Made by a program: the position numbers and the translations under genes. Shown here in pieces: positions 1 through 10,030 of a stretch of DNA of 64,000 nt; position 1 is the stretch's first letter, and every line of letters starts with the position of its first letter. The notes under the pieces are model-generated. The model searched no databases. It was not told where the DNA came from and saw only the letters and a program-made list of their open reading frames with translations. Source of the stretch: Moesziomyces globuligerus (lineage: Eukaryota > Basidiomycota > Ustilaginomycetes > Ustilaginales > Ustilaginaceae); contig JARVLF010000006.1 of assembly GCA_030849465.1 (NCBI GenBank), positions 434,001 through 498,000 on the forward strand, given 5' to 3'.

Positions 1-756
1 AACGCGCGTGCCGACCTCGTGCTCCTGAACCGCTGCATCGCATGGGAGCACAGCAGCGTCCGTGCGGGCGACATTGTCACGCTCATCTCGCCGCTCGATC
101 CACGGCTGCTGCTGACGAAGCGCATCATTGCGCTGCCGGGCGATACCGTCCGCGTGTGGGTGCCGGGCGCTAATGTGAGCTCGGCGAGGTGGACGCGCAT
201 CAAGATCCCGCCCGGCCACGTGTGGGTCGAGGGCGATGCGGCAGTCGACGTGGTTCCGCGCAGTCTGGAACGCACCGCCAATGCAGCGCGGATGCCGCAC
301 AACGTCAGGAACAAGAGCAGAGACTCGCGCGAGTTCGGCCCCGTCCCCATGGGTCTCATCACCTCGCGCATCGACTGGATCGTCTGGCCCCCCAAGCGAT
401 TCGGTCCCCCAGGCCCGCGTCCAACCCCTGCGCCGTCGGGCAACGCCGCACAGTACCCGCCCTCGTTGCCGGAGCAGGCAGGCGTGGATCGGTCAACTCA
501 GGTCAATCCGAGCCTCGCGCGCATCCTCGACGAGATGACCCAGCTCGCACCAAACGCCCGCGCCAAGGCCCATCCTCAAGACTCGGTCATCAGCCCCTAC
601 ATCGATTGGAACGACCCCAACGCCCACTCCGACCAGCAACACGACCCGGAGCGAGACGACCGTGCGCAAGCTACACAGAGCACGGCGGACGAGAAGCTCA
701 AAACCGCCTGGAACAGCCTCAGCAGAGGCGGTCGACTGGGCGACGACGCCGACTAG
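1..756 (+). CDS. IMP2: Mitochondrial inner membrane protease subunit 2-like signal peptidase (5' truncated)
   Basis: The frame is open from base 1, so the gene starts outside the window and its catalytic serine is not visible. What remains matches the S26 signal peptidase (IMP2) family, the inner-membrane protease that removes sorting signals from intermembrane-space proteins. Visible signatures are GDIVTLISPLDPR, then TKRIIALPGD with the family's catalytic lysine at bases 118-120, then PPGHVWVEGD, and the closing block DSREFGPVPMGLI. The conserved part ends near base 410 at WPPKRFG. About 115 further residues are Pro/Ala/Asp-rich, apparently disordered, and longer than in the usual short IMP2 subunits. 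It converges on the next gene with 78 bp between stop codons. The family call is firm; Imp2 rather than Imp1 rests on the overall wording of the motifs. Confidence 0.87.
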   Translation, partial: NARADLVLLNRCIAWEHSSVRAGDIVTLISPLDPRLLLTKRIIALPGDTVRVWVPGANVSSARWTRIKIPPGHVWVEGDAAVDVVPRSLERTANAARMPHNVRNKSRDSREFGPVPMGLITSRIDWIVWPPKRFGPPGPRPTPAPSGNAAQYPPSLPEQAGVDRSTQVNPSLARILDEMTQLAPNARAKAHPQDSVISPYIDWNDPNAHSDQQHDPERDDRAQATQSTADEKLKTAWNSLSRGGRLGDDAD

Positions 757-834
757 CCTCGCATTCGTGCTCCATACACACGCCGTCCGTTCGGCTAATG
801 ATACACATGCATTGAAGAGCGAACAGACTGAGGG

Positions 835-2250
835 CTAGGTTGAGCGGATGGTGAGGGCGTGGAGGATCCGCTCGCGGTGGAGGTCGAGCCATTCGTCCGG
901 GTCGATGCCTCGGCGGAGGCACCAGACGTCTCCACGAAGCTCGATGTGCTGCCTGTCGCCGTCGGACGCGGGAGCGAGGGAAGCTCGGACGCGATCCTCG
1001 TCCCAGTCGTTCTCGGCCTCGAGAGGCTGCCAGCGCGGGGCGAGCGACCACGCTGTGCCGATGCCGTCATACACGCACTCGCGCCTGGATCTCACCAGGC
1101 CCATCAGCCCACCCCAGGTCACCACCACCACCATCGCCAGGAACGCCCACCGTCCACCGAGCCAGCCTAGCAGTATGGCTGCCGTAAGCACTAGAGTCAG
1201 AGCTACGAGGCTGAGGGTGGCGGTGCGCGATTCGACGGCCCGCGGACAGTGAATCGTAAGCAGCGCAATGGGCTTCCACACCACATGATACACTGGCGCG
1301 TGTCCCAGACCGATGACTTCGACCTCGACATCGTAGCCCTGCAGAGGAGAGGTGGCGGGTGCTTTGCCCTTGTCCTCCGTAGCCTCGGCCGCCAACGCTC
1401 GCAGAGCGTCCCGGAGACGCGGGAGGTCCCAGCCCCAAGCGACGTTACGGCAGACGAGGTGTTTGGACAGGTGGCGATCGTCGGCAAAGCGCTCGAGCGC
1501 CTCCTGCAGCGCCACCGACACGAGCCGGCTGCTTGCCCGCCGCCGCGACCGCCGGAAGAAGATGCCCAGGTCCAAGTCACCTTTCCCACCCAAGAGCTTC
1601 TTCCAGTCCACCGACTCGTCTTCCATGTCCACATCGTCCCCTTCCACTGTAGCCTGATCGTGATCGGAAGCGTTGTGCTCGTCATTCAGCAGCTTCCATG
1701 GTGGCACTGTCCCCCTCTCGAGGCGGCGTCGATAGCGTTGCACCTGCTCGTCGCTCGCAGGAAGCGCTTTACCCTGCGACCTGTCCCATACCTGAAGCTC
1801 CGAATCATCGATCCCGAACCCTTCTGATGGAGGGGTGGTGTTTCCGGTGAGTTCGTCAGCGAGGTTACGCAGACGCTTTCGCCAGGTCGGAGCGCGCCGT
1901 GCGCCGCGGCGGCAGGGTACGTCGTCGGCGAGCGCAAACGGGAGCGCGTCCTGCGGCGTCAACCGCGCCACGGGCAGCTCGACGACGACGCTATCGCGGG
2001 CAGGGTGGTGGAACTGCACGCGAAGAGAGACCTTTCTGGCTGCCTGATCGTCGCTGGACCGAGTCTCGGTGAGAAAGGCGCGTAGGAGTTGACTCGGGTC
2101 GTTTGCAGTGGCACGGGATGGTGAGGTGAGAAACGTCCGCTGCCGCACCCCGCCATGCGAGGACTGCGTGCCTTGCTCCTCGTCCGTCGCCAGCGGTCGA
2201 TACCCCAACCCCGACGGAGGATAGGAGCTGTGCAGCGGTACAGGCGGCAT
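835..2250 (-). CDS. Unknown protein with two C-terminal membrane segments
   Basis: I do not recognise this family. The frame is open from an ATG at 2406, but that would leave only 6 bp to the ATG of the divergent DPM2 gene, so I prefer the internal ATG at 2250 (471 residues, starting MPPVPLHSS). The N-terminal third has a charged, possibly beta-rich stretch (KVSLRVQF...VVVELPVARL). A middle acidic linker follows (EGDDVDMEDE). Two adjacent hydrophobic segments lie near the C-terminus (LSLVALTLVLTAAILLGWL and WAFLAMVVVVTWGGLMGLV), followed by about 85 hydrophilic residues ending in TIRST. It is probably an endomembrane protein. Codon use resembles its neighbours. A 5' exon cannot be excluded, because the sequence just after the upstream ATG reads poorly as protein. 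Confidence 0.6.
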   Translation of the reverse strand: MPPVPLHSSYPPSGLGYRPLATDEEQGTQSSHGGVRQRTFLTSPSRATANDPSQLLRAFLTETRSSDDQAARKVSLRVQFHHPARDSVVVELPVARLTPQDALPFALADDVPCRRGARRAPTWRKRLRNLADELTGNTTPPSEGFGIDDSELQVWDRSQGKALPASDEQVQRYRRRLERGTVPPWKLLNDEHNASDHDQATVEGDDVDMEDESVDWKKLLGGKGDLDLGIFFRRSRRRASSRLVSVALQEALERFADDRHLSKHLVCRNVAWGWDLPRLRDALRALAAEATEDKGKAPATSPLQGYDVEVEVIGLGHAPVYHVVWKPIALLTIHCPRAVESRTATLSLVALTLVLTAAILLGWLGGRWAFLAMVVVVTWGGLMGLVRSRRECVYDGIGTAWSLAPRWQPLEAENDWDEDRVRASLAPASDGDRQHIELRGDVWCLRRGIDPDEWLDLHRERILHALTIRST

Positions 2251-2412
2251 CACTCCCCGCCGGCACCAACCAAGTGCCAAGCTACCGAAGAAGATGGTGG
2301 GCGGGAAGGCGGAGAAGGCCGAATCCCGAACGTGTGGAGGCTTCGATGATGAGCCTGTTCCATCACCCGAAATCAGGGTCCAGTGGGTTTGCGTCCTGGC
2401 CACCATCTTGCG

Positions 2413-2756
2413 ATGTCGAACCGCGCCGCTGGCGGCCTGGCGCTGTTCGCCTCGCTGGCGCTCTTTGCGCTCTACACCTTCTGGGCCATCGTACTGGTAG
2501 GTAGCTCACTAGCATTGGCGCACTGGCGCATCGGACACGTGCTGATCCTACTCTTCGTGGCGCGTAGCCCTTGTTCCCGGACGATTTGGCCGTGCACGCC
2601 TACGTGCCCGACCGCAGGTGGGCCGTCACCGCGCCTTCCCTCGTCCTCGCCGTGGGCATCGGTTCCGTAGGCCTCTACATCGCCGCCCTCCTCCGTGCAG
2701 ATGCGCTCCACGACCTCCAGGCCCAGCGCGAAGCCGCGCAGGCGCAGTCGAAATGA
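2413..2756 (+). CDS. DPM2: Dolichol-phosphate mannosyltransferase regulatory subunit DPM2
   Basis: Two exons, 2413-2496 and 2568-2756, with a 71-bp intron (donor GTAGGT, acceptor CGTAG) give a 90-residue protein, close to the usual length of about 84. The first exon supplies one membrane segment (LALFASLALFALYTFWAIVL). The second begins PLFPDDLAVHAYVPDR and supplies a second segment (VTAPSLVLAVGIGSVGLYIA). This two-helix hairpin with a Pro-rich lumenal turn is the DPM2 pattern. In other organisms DPM2 stabilises the Dpm1 catalytic subunit in the ER membrane, where dolichol-phosphate-mannose is made for N-glycans, O-mannosylation and GPI anchors. The join keeps frame and restores the family sequence exactly across the splice site. 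It is divergent from the unknown membrane protein upstream. Confidence 0.85.
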
Positions 2757-3169
2757 CCGCACAACGCGATTCGGGCAGCGGAGCACCTCACCGAAAGCCA
2801 GTCCAAGGCAAGCGCTTCCCGCCCAGTGGACTGCCCGGTGTCGAAACTCATCGAACGTGTTTCAAGAGTCCCACCGTGCACGAGCGCAGGCCCTCGAGTC
2901 AACCATGTCAACGGCTGGTCTTCACGGCGCAGCATCGGTTCACAGCTGAGACGGAGCAGGATCGCAGGCGATGTCGATGCCGAACGTGTAACCCAGATGT
3001 CCAAATTTACAGAGCATATATAGAAGTAGAAGTACAAGGGCGTGAATGCATGAGCAGAGTCTCTAATGGGAATGCTGCGTCAAGCCGCCGAGAGGAAGTA
3101 AGATGGAGCGAAGCTTGGGCAACCGCGTCAAGGGGGTATGGATGGTTGCCGGCGACTCTTGCGCCTTTT
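2757..3169. other. Convergent 3' intergenic region
   Basis: This stretch separates the stop codons of DPM2 and the nucleoside transporter. It holds 3' untranslated sequence for both and a short AT-rich patch (CATATATAG near 3016-3025) that could serve polyadenylation. I see no gene in it. Confidence 0.5.
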
Positions 3170-5066
3170 TTACTTGGTGCCGAGCACACCTGCAATGCAG
3201 GCGGACGAGCAGGTGACGAGGATACCGGTGAGCAGCGAGAGCGGCGCCAGACGAGCGATGGCACCACCGCGGCTAGGAGCCAGACCGGAGAGCACACCAA
3301 TGTTGATACCGAGCGAGCCAATGTTACCGAAGCCGGCGAGCATGAAGTTGGAGATGAGCACGGATCGGTCGCTGAGCGGGTTGGCCGACGCCTTGATCTT
3401 GGCGAGGTCGGCGTAGGCGACAAACTCGTTGGCAACGACCTTGGTGGCCAGGAGCTGAGCAACGCGGAGGAGCTCCGCCTTGGGCACACCGAGGCACCAG
3501 CAGAAGGGGTAGAGGATGTATCCGAGAATGAGGGTGAGGGTGAGCTGGTTGATGGCCCAGAAGTTGCCGATCCAGGTGAGCAGGCCGTTGATGGTGTAGA
3601 GGAGCGAGACGATGCAGAGCACGTTGCAGAAGATGAGGGCAGCAACGCGCACACCGAGCCAAGCACCGTTGGAGAAGGCGTGCAGAGGGTCGACGGCATC
3701 GGCCTTCTCGTTGAGCTGGATGTTGACCGAGCCGGCGGTGACGGGGGTCTCGGTCTCCGGGACGACCATCTTGGAGGCGGCGATGGAAGCGGGGATGGAC
3801 ATGACAGCAGCGGTGATGAGGTGGGTAGGCGAGACACCCATCTGGACGTAGGCGAGGAAGACGGAACCAGCGATGGTGGAGAAACCCGAGGTGAGGACCT
3901 GGAAGATCTCGGCGTTGGTCATGAGGTCGAGGAAGCTCTGCACGAGCACAGCGTTCTCACCCTGACCGATGAAGGGCGAGGCAGCAGCGACGACGGCCTC
4001 GGCACCCGAGATGCCCATGAGCTTGAAGAAGAACCAGGCGAACTTGCGGATGGCCCAGGACATGACGCCGAGGTACGAGAGGAGGACGACGAGCGCAACG
4101 AAGAAGATGATCGAGGAGAGCGTGTCGATGAAGAAGTAGTGCTGGCCGGCAAGGTCACGCCAGAAGAAGGCGGCACCACCAAGCTGACCCTGAGCGAGCA
4201 GATCGGCGGCGGCGAAGGCAAGCCACCTGGCGACGCTGAAGAAGGCGCCGGTCTTGAAGACGAGGAGACCGATGATCATCTGGAGACCAAGGCCGGTCAT
4301 GACGGGCTGGAGCTTGATCGCAGCGCGGCGGGTCGAGATGCAGTAGAAGAAGCAGTTGATGAGGAAAAGACCGAAGAGGGAACGGGCACGGTCGCCGTAT
4401 CGCGACTCGGGGATCTCCTTGATGCCGAACGCGCTGCCGAAGTAGAGAGCGAGGAGCGCGAGCCAGCCGACAGCGATCTGGCCGTAGTGAGGGATCATGT
4501 TCCAGGGCCTAGCGACAGCGTTGGACCAGAAAGCCTCGATGGCCCTGGCGAACGGAGCCTTGGGGATGTAGCGATCGTTGTGGAAGAGGATGAGAAGGAT
4601 GAAGAACCACGACCAGAGGGTGGTGATGACCCACTTGTTGCGGGTCTCCTCACGGACGATACCGGGAATCCACCAACCAAGCTAGAGGAGAGGCGAAGCG
4701 TCGTTCGAACATGCGAAAGAGTCAGGAAACAGGCCGCATAGATCAATGTGGAGCACTGTCGGGGACCAAACTTACGATGAGGCCAATGAGGAGGAAGTCA
4801 AAGGCGATGCGAGTAGCCCTGTGGGTTCGGATGGTGTGCCAGAGCTTGCTAGCACGGCCAGGCTCGCCCTGAGGGTGAGGCTCGATGGCCTCTACGGGAG
4901 GGCGGCCATTGTTGCTCTCGACATCGCGGTCCGAGGCCTGGTAGGCGAGCTTGTCGTCGGCAGCCTCGTGGTGCGAGCCTTCGTTGCTGGTAGCAACGTG
5001 GTCCTCAGCAGGAGCCGCATCCTTGGCGAGCTGAGGAGTCTGGGAAGTGGGGACGCCGGCCGACAT
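3170..5066 (-). CDS. Concentrative nucleoside transporter (CNT/SLC28 family)
   Basis: Exon 1 is 5066-4776 and exon 2 is 4681-3170, with a 94-bp intron (donor GTAAGT, acceptor CTCTAG), giving 600 residues. I chose the ATG at 5066 (MSAGVPTSQ); an upstream in-frame stretch looks like leader. After a hydrophilic N-terminus of about 80 residues come multiple membrane segments. The CNT signatures are present: AEAVVAAASPFIGQGEN in the first core repeat and VVANEFVAYADL in the second (the NEFVAY hallmark). CNT proteins import nucleosides with protons or sodium at the plasma membrane, so a role in nucleoside salvage is expected. Which ion and which bases are used cannot be read from the sequence. The gene stands alone, with 3.7 kb of gene-free DNA upstream. 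Confidence 0.93.
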
Positions 5067-8000
5067 GGTGACGTGAACGGTCGTGGAGAGAGCCGGAGGG
5101 AGGGAAAGGCGGGGCCGGAGGAGGAGGGACACGATGAGGGGGATGAGCTCAGAGTTGAGGGGAAGCAGGTTGGATGATATAGGGATGCGGGGGCAAAGGC
5201 GGACGGAATCGCGATGTCGGACCAGGCCCAGCTCGAGAAAGGCGAGTTGAAGCCGGGCGTGGCGAGGCCGGTTGAAGCCTGGCAGCGCCCTGGCAGCGCC
5301 AGAAGGAGGGGAGAGATGGCATGCGGCAGTACGTGCGAGGCGGCTTGGCGAATGCAGCGAATGCCGTCTCCGGGCGGGAAGAGTGGCAGTTTGTGAGAGT
5401 CGAAAAGCTCTCTCTCCCAGCCGGAGCTTCCAAGCACAAACTTTTTTGACAACGCTCCAGATTTACCACGAAATAAAATTAAATTAAAAAAAAGGTAAAG
5501 CTGGGTGAGTGATTCAAATTATGACCGAGGACGAGGTCGTCAGAAGTCGACCGCCGCTCTCTCCCTGGCCTAATGGAGAAGTCGAGGTCCTCTGCAAAGG
5601 ACACACAAGCCAAGCGGCCGCAGGTTGCTGCGCGAAGGTGCCAGCAAGGGTCATTGATGGCCTCTCTCCATCTGTCAAGGCTCTCATTTCAGGAACCGTG
5701 GCGCCTCACGCCCTTGCTGGAGAGGTGGCGTGAAGCGAGATACCGACAGCAGACCATATCGTGTGGGCTGTCGCGCGCCAGGCAGCTGCAGGAAGCGGTC
5801 TTATCGGTGGCCGGGTGGATTGAGCGGGAGCGCGGCGCGTCGAGGGTACCCCGGTCGTGGCTTCGGCTGGAAAAATGGGTGCATGGCCCAACTGTGGACC
5901 AATGGGAGCGCACTCTGAGGCGAAGCAGCAAGCGATAGGAGGCATACAGACTGGAGGGGCAGCCACACTCGAGTGTGCGGCAGACGATATTCCGAACCGA
6001 AGGAAAGCCACGCCCGTCGCACGAGCGGCTCGCCACGAGTCGTCAACGCTTGAGGTAGAGGCGCGGATAGGTCCATCGAGGCGAGATTAAGTGGCACACA
6101 GTACTGGATCAGCACATGCTCAACGCGCTCGACCGGGGGAGAGGGGGCTTGGCTAGCGCGGCGCGGGATGCCCGGACTGACAAGCGAGGGAAACAAGGAA
6201 CGCCTTGCACAACGGAGGGGGAGGGAGACCTCGCCTCGACTCCACGCGCTTTCAGTGTGACCAGCCTAAGCGAGAGCCTTGCGGGCTATCAGACCGGCAC
6301 TTGTGCCGCCGATGTTGTACGGCGCAAGAGAGAGCGAGTCGAGTGGAATTGCGCTCCAGACCCACCGAGAGAGCTTGAACTCCATTATCGCTCAATTGAA
6401 AAGGAGCACCGTCTTCCGAAGCATGGCCGTCCAGGCACACGCGCTCGAGCCTAGACACTGAGCCCTTGCGCTCTGCCCGTGCTGCACAGAACGTCCTGGA
6501 GCGTATCTCTTGTTCCGTTACTGCCCGCTGCTTCTACGATCCCTTTCACCCAGAGCATGATGGGCCATTCTTGACAAGGCCGGAACCCGTCAAAAAGTGG
6601 AGCGGCAGGGTGTCACAAAGCACACGGAAGCATGTGCCGAGCGACCTTTTTTTTTCCAAACGCCGCTGACTCTTGGCGGAAGGAGCGAGGAGAAAAGCAG
6701 CAACAGGGCCGGGCGCCAAAGTCGGCGGCTCGCGCGGGGCGTTTCCAGCCAAGATGGCAGCGCCAGGCCAGTGTGTCGACTCGTCCATGAAATTGCTCGA
6801 CGCGTGCTGCCGCCGCATTGCGCGCACTCGCACCGATAACAAAAGGCTGGATCGGCCGTAACGGCGGATTTTGGCAGAGCTTTTTGCAGAGCTTCTGGGC
6901 ATTCCCGCCTGGACGTGCTTTTTTTTCATTTCAAACTCAGGCGCCTGACAAAGATTTCTTTCTCTCCGGGGTCGGAAGAATATTGCCACGGCGACCTTGG
7001 CTGGCTCGAGACGCGGTTGGAGGCGAGGATGTCGTCTACGATCGTCGTTGCCATTCCTACCATGTATGCTTCGCTGCCAGCCGTACAGGAGCTTGAAGCA
7101 TGACGTTCGGTCATCGCCGGACGCTGTGTCGTAGAGGGGGCAAACAGCGCCGGATGGTCGGTTGCGGTACAAGCAGCCGTGGTCACGCGGGATGGGCCAG
7201 CTCAAAGCTGCGCGATCTGGGCTCACCCGAAAACGGAGGGTAGAAAAAAAAAAAAAAGGTTCGCACTTTCATGCATGCATCGACCCTGGATTTCGATTCG
7301 TCTCCGGCTTGCCAGCTGCGCTTTGGCTCCAATCACGGCCCTCCTCATCCAAGCTGCCCCACCGCCTCGTCCGAAAAGATGACCGTCGTTCGAAACGACC
7401 ATCGCGTCCAATCAGCACATGGGCGTCGGGAACAACAGGACTTCTCACCTTCCGGTCCGTCTTCGGTCGCATCACAAGGAGTGAGCATTTCGGTCCAGAG
7501 GCAAGAAAAGAATCCGAGTGATCGCCTCGTTTGCGGCCGGGAGGCACCAACCGCGTTGAGCATTGGATCTCATCTTCTCACGCTTCTTCTCGGCGGGAGC
7601 TGCCGTGTTTGTTGTACAGTCGTAGACCGCAGATCGCAGTTGGGACACGGACGGGCTCAGCCATTGCGGGGGGCGAAGCCAGGAACGCTTCCTAGAAGTT
7701 TCGGGAGGCGGAGACGATCTGCAGCCTAGCGGGGCAAAGACCGATTTGACGAACATGCTTCCTTCCGAGCTTCCAGATGGATGGTCTAACACTTTTTATC
7801 CGCCAAAAAAATCCACTCGCCGCTCTCGGCTGCTCGGAAGACGTCGATCTCGGCTGCACCACCACCTGGCGGTCGTCGTGCAGCACTGCAACCACTCGAT
7901 ACCAAGCCAGCATGTCATTGTGTGCGTCTTGGCCTGCATTCCACTCGCTTTCCACATGGCGCCCCGCACTTCTGCACCCTCTCCGCACTCGGGACCGCTG

Positions 8001-8785
8001 CCGATAACGACTTCCGGGTGTATGCAGTGAGCGGGCGCGCTATCTTGGCTCCTTGTGATTGCCCAGCCCCACAGTCCTTCGGCCTTCTCCGAAACTTCCC
8101 CACTCGCCCCCTCGCCCGTCCTTCATGTCGCCCAGCGGATGCCTATCGGCCCGGTGACAATCCCTCTCCGCTTGGTCGTTCTTCGTGACCCTGCAGTGAC
8201 CCGCACTGCCCGACTTATCTCGGTCGCCTCGTCCGGTACGCTATCGTCGCCATCCCGAGCAGCTTCCCTCGTGATAGCGATATCATCTCGTTGCCGCTCC
8301 GCCCTGTGTTATTATACTCCTCCTGCCTCCGCTTCGACTTCTCCCAACACACCCAGGCTCGGGTCTTCGGACTCTTGCACTCGTACCATGTGATGAGGAG
8401 CGCCACTCAACTACATCCTGAGCTTCGGTCCCTTCCAGTCGGCCCATGTGTGAGATGGCCTAACTTGCATGCGAGTCAGGAACATGTCATGCCTTGCGTA
8501 ATCCTGCGCTTTCGTCCAGAACCCCTTTCATGAGTCGAGGCCTAGCCGCTATCCGTGAGCTCAAGTCGGCCGTCAAGTGTCACCAACGTCCTCAACGCAG
8601 GTCGGTTACGGATTGGTGGCCAGCTGCCAGTGCGAGCAAGAGCGCCTGTTGAAACTGTTAAGTTGTACTTTCGATTTGCAAATCGCCGATTCATCGTATC
8701 TACAAGGTGCCCGATGAGAGGGGCCAGCATCTCGAGTCGAAGCTGTCAACCGGCTGCGTGGTAGCCATCGAAGACGAAGAGACCT
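5067..8785. other. Long gene-free stretch upstream of the nucleoside transporter
   Basis: About 3.7 kb lie between the transporter start codon and the thiolase stop codon. Open frames here are short, start mostly at non-ATG codons and show no recognisable domain, so I call none. The part next to 5067 must hold the transporter promoter and the part next to 8785 the thiolase 3' UTR. There is a run of 14 A at 7244-7257 and several shorter T runs (6650s, 6920s). I saw no terminal repeats, transposase remnants or tRNA boxes. Confidence 0.5.
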
Positions 8786-10030
8786 TCACTCGGCGATGAT
8801 GAGCGAAGCCTTTCCGTAGCCCGTACCGCAGCAGAGCGTGGCGACGCCGAGCTGCTGGCCCGTCCTTCGCAGCTCTGCGAGAAGACTTGTCACCAGACGT
8901 CCACCGGACGCGCCCAGCGGGTGTCCAAGCGCAATCGCGCCTCCCTTGGGGTTCACCTTGGCCGCGTCGAGCTTGAGCGTGTCCATGACCATGAGCGACT
9001 GCGAAGCAAACGCCTCGTTGAGCTCCCACAGCTCGATGTCCTGCGTCGAGAGCTGGAAGCGTTCGAGCAGCTTCGGCACCGCCTCGGCGGGACCGATGCC
9101 CATCACGTCGGGCTTGACGCCCTTGGTTGCCGTGCCCACCCATCGGCCCAGAATCTCCATGCCTGCTGCCTCGGCCACGTCTCGTCTCGCCATGGTCAGC
9201 GCGACGGCACCATCGCTGACCTGCGACGAGTTGCCTGCGGTGCTCTTGCCATCCGGGCGGAAGACGGGCTTGAGCTTTCCGAGCGATTCGGCCGTGGTGC
9301 CGGGTCGAATGCCCTCGTCCTTGCTCACCAGCTTCGTGCCTTCCTTGCCGGTCTCGGGGTCGATCCATCGTACCTCGATCGGCTCGATTTCCGAGGCGAG
9401 ACGACCGTCCTGCTGTGCTGCCTCGGCCTTGCGGTGCGAGTCGGCGGCGAACTGGTCCTGGCGTTCGCGACTGATGTTCCACTTGTCCGCGACGCGCTCC
9501 GACGTCTCGCCCATGGGCAGGATGCAGTCACGCGCATCGACCGAGCTCGACTCCTTGAGCCACGGGCTCAGGTCCACCGGGATGGCTCGCGAGCCGTAGT
9601 TGCGCGTCATCGATTCGACGCCCGCCGCGATACCGCACTGGATCTCGCCCGCGCGGATCGCGTTGGCAATGTCCGTGATGCTCTGCAGCGAGCTCGCGCA
9701 CTGGCGATTCACCGTCTTGTACGCAGATGTGATGGGCATGCCGGCATGCAGCGCAGCCATGCGCCCCGACTTGGCTCCACCGAGCTCCATCAACACTGTG
9801 CCCGTGCACACGTCCTCGATGATGTTCTTGTCCACGCCGCGTGCCTCGAGCCTCTCTCGCGTACGCTGCAGCACGTGCGCAAGCAGCTCTTCGGGATAGG
9901 CGTCCTTGTATCCCTTCTTCATCCGCGCAATCGGCGTTCGCAGCGCGGTGGTGAACACCACATCGTCCGCCCGCTTCTGCAGAAGGCTCTGCAGACCTTG
10001 TCGTGCAGTAAGACTGCTTCGGAATGCCAT
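8786..10030 (-). CDS. 3-ketoacyl-CoA thiolase (peroxisomal ACAA1/POT1 type)
   Basis: This is a single-exon gene of 414 residues, the family's usual length. Thiolases cleave 3-ketoacyl-CoA to acetyl-CoA in the last step of beta-oxidation. The acyl-accepting cysteine is C111 in VNRQCASSLQ. The second active-site block is NEAFAS, the third GGAIALGHPLGASGG with H370, and the last CCGTGYG with C400/C401. Wording such as DCILPMGETSERVA, AGNSSQVSDGA and DVMGIGPAEAV is that of the peroxisomal ACAA1/POT1 branch rather than the biosynthetic acetyl-CoA acetyltransferases. However, the N-terminus (MAFRSSLTARQGLQSLLQ) has no clean PTS2 and the C-terminus (SLIIAE) is not a PTS1. Location is therefore open, and a mitochondrial presequence is possible. 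The gene is divergent from the secreted protein at 11392. Confidence 0.93.
   Translation of the reverse strand: MAFRSSLTARQGLQSLLQKRADDVVFTTALRTPIARMKKGYKDAYPEELLAHVLQRTRERLEARGVDKNIIEDVCTGTVLMELGGAKSGRMAALHAGMPITSAYKTVNRQCASSLQSITDIANAIRAGEIQCGIAAGVESMTRNYGSRAIPVDLSPWLKESSSVDARDCILPMGETSERVADKWNISRERQDQFAADSHRKAEAAQQDGRLASEIEPIEVRWIDPETGKEGTKLVSKDEGIRPGTTAESLGKLKPVFRPDGKSTAGNSSQVSDGAVALTMARRDVAEAAGMEILGRWVGTATKGVKPDVMGIGPAEAVPKLLERFQLSTQDIELWELNEAFASQSLMVMDTLKLDAAKVNPKGGAIALGHPLGASGGRLVTSLLAELRRTGQQLGVATLCCGTGYGKASLIIAE

Noticed and set aside
2618..4741. A 707-codon open frame on the plus strand opposite the nucleoside transporter
   Set aside because: It is antisense to a strongly codon-biased real gene, is Asp/Glu/Gly-rich from reading complementary codons, and runs through the transporter intron and the DPM2 3' end.
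6546..7226. A 226-codon minus-strand frame in the 3.7-kb spacer
   Set aside because: It spans homopolymer runs, is Arg/Ser-rich, and shows no domain or codon preference.
7244..7257. A14 run as a retroposon tail
   Set aside because: No coding remnant precedes it and no target-site duplication flanks it, so a plain homopolymer is more likely.
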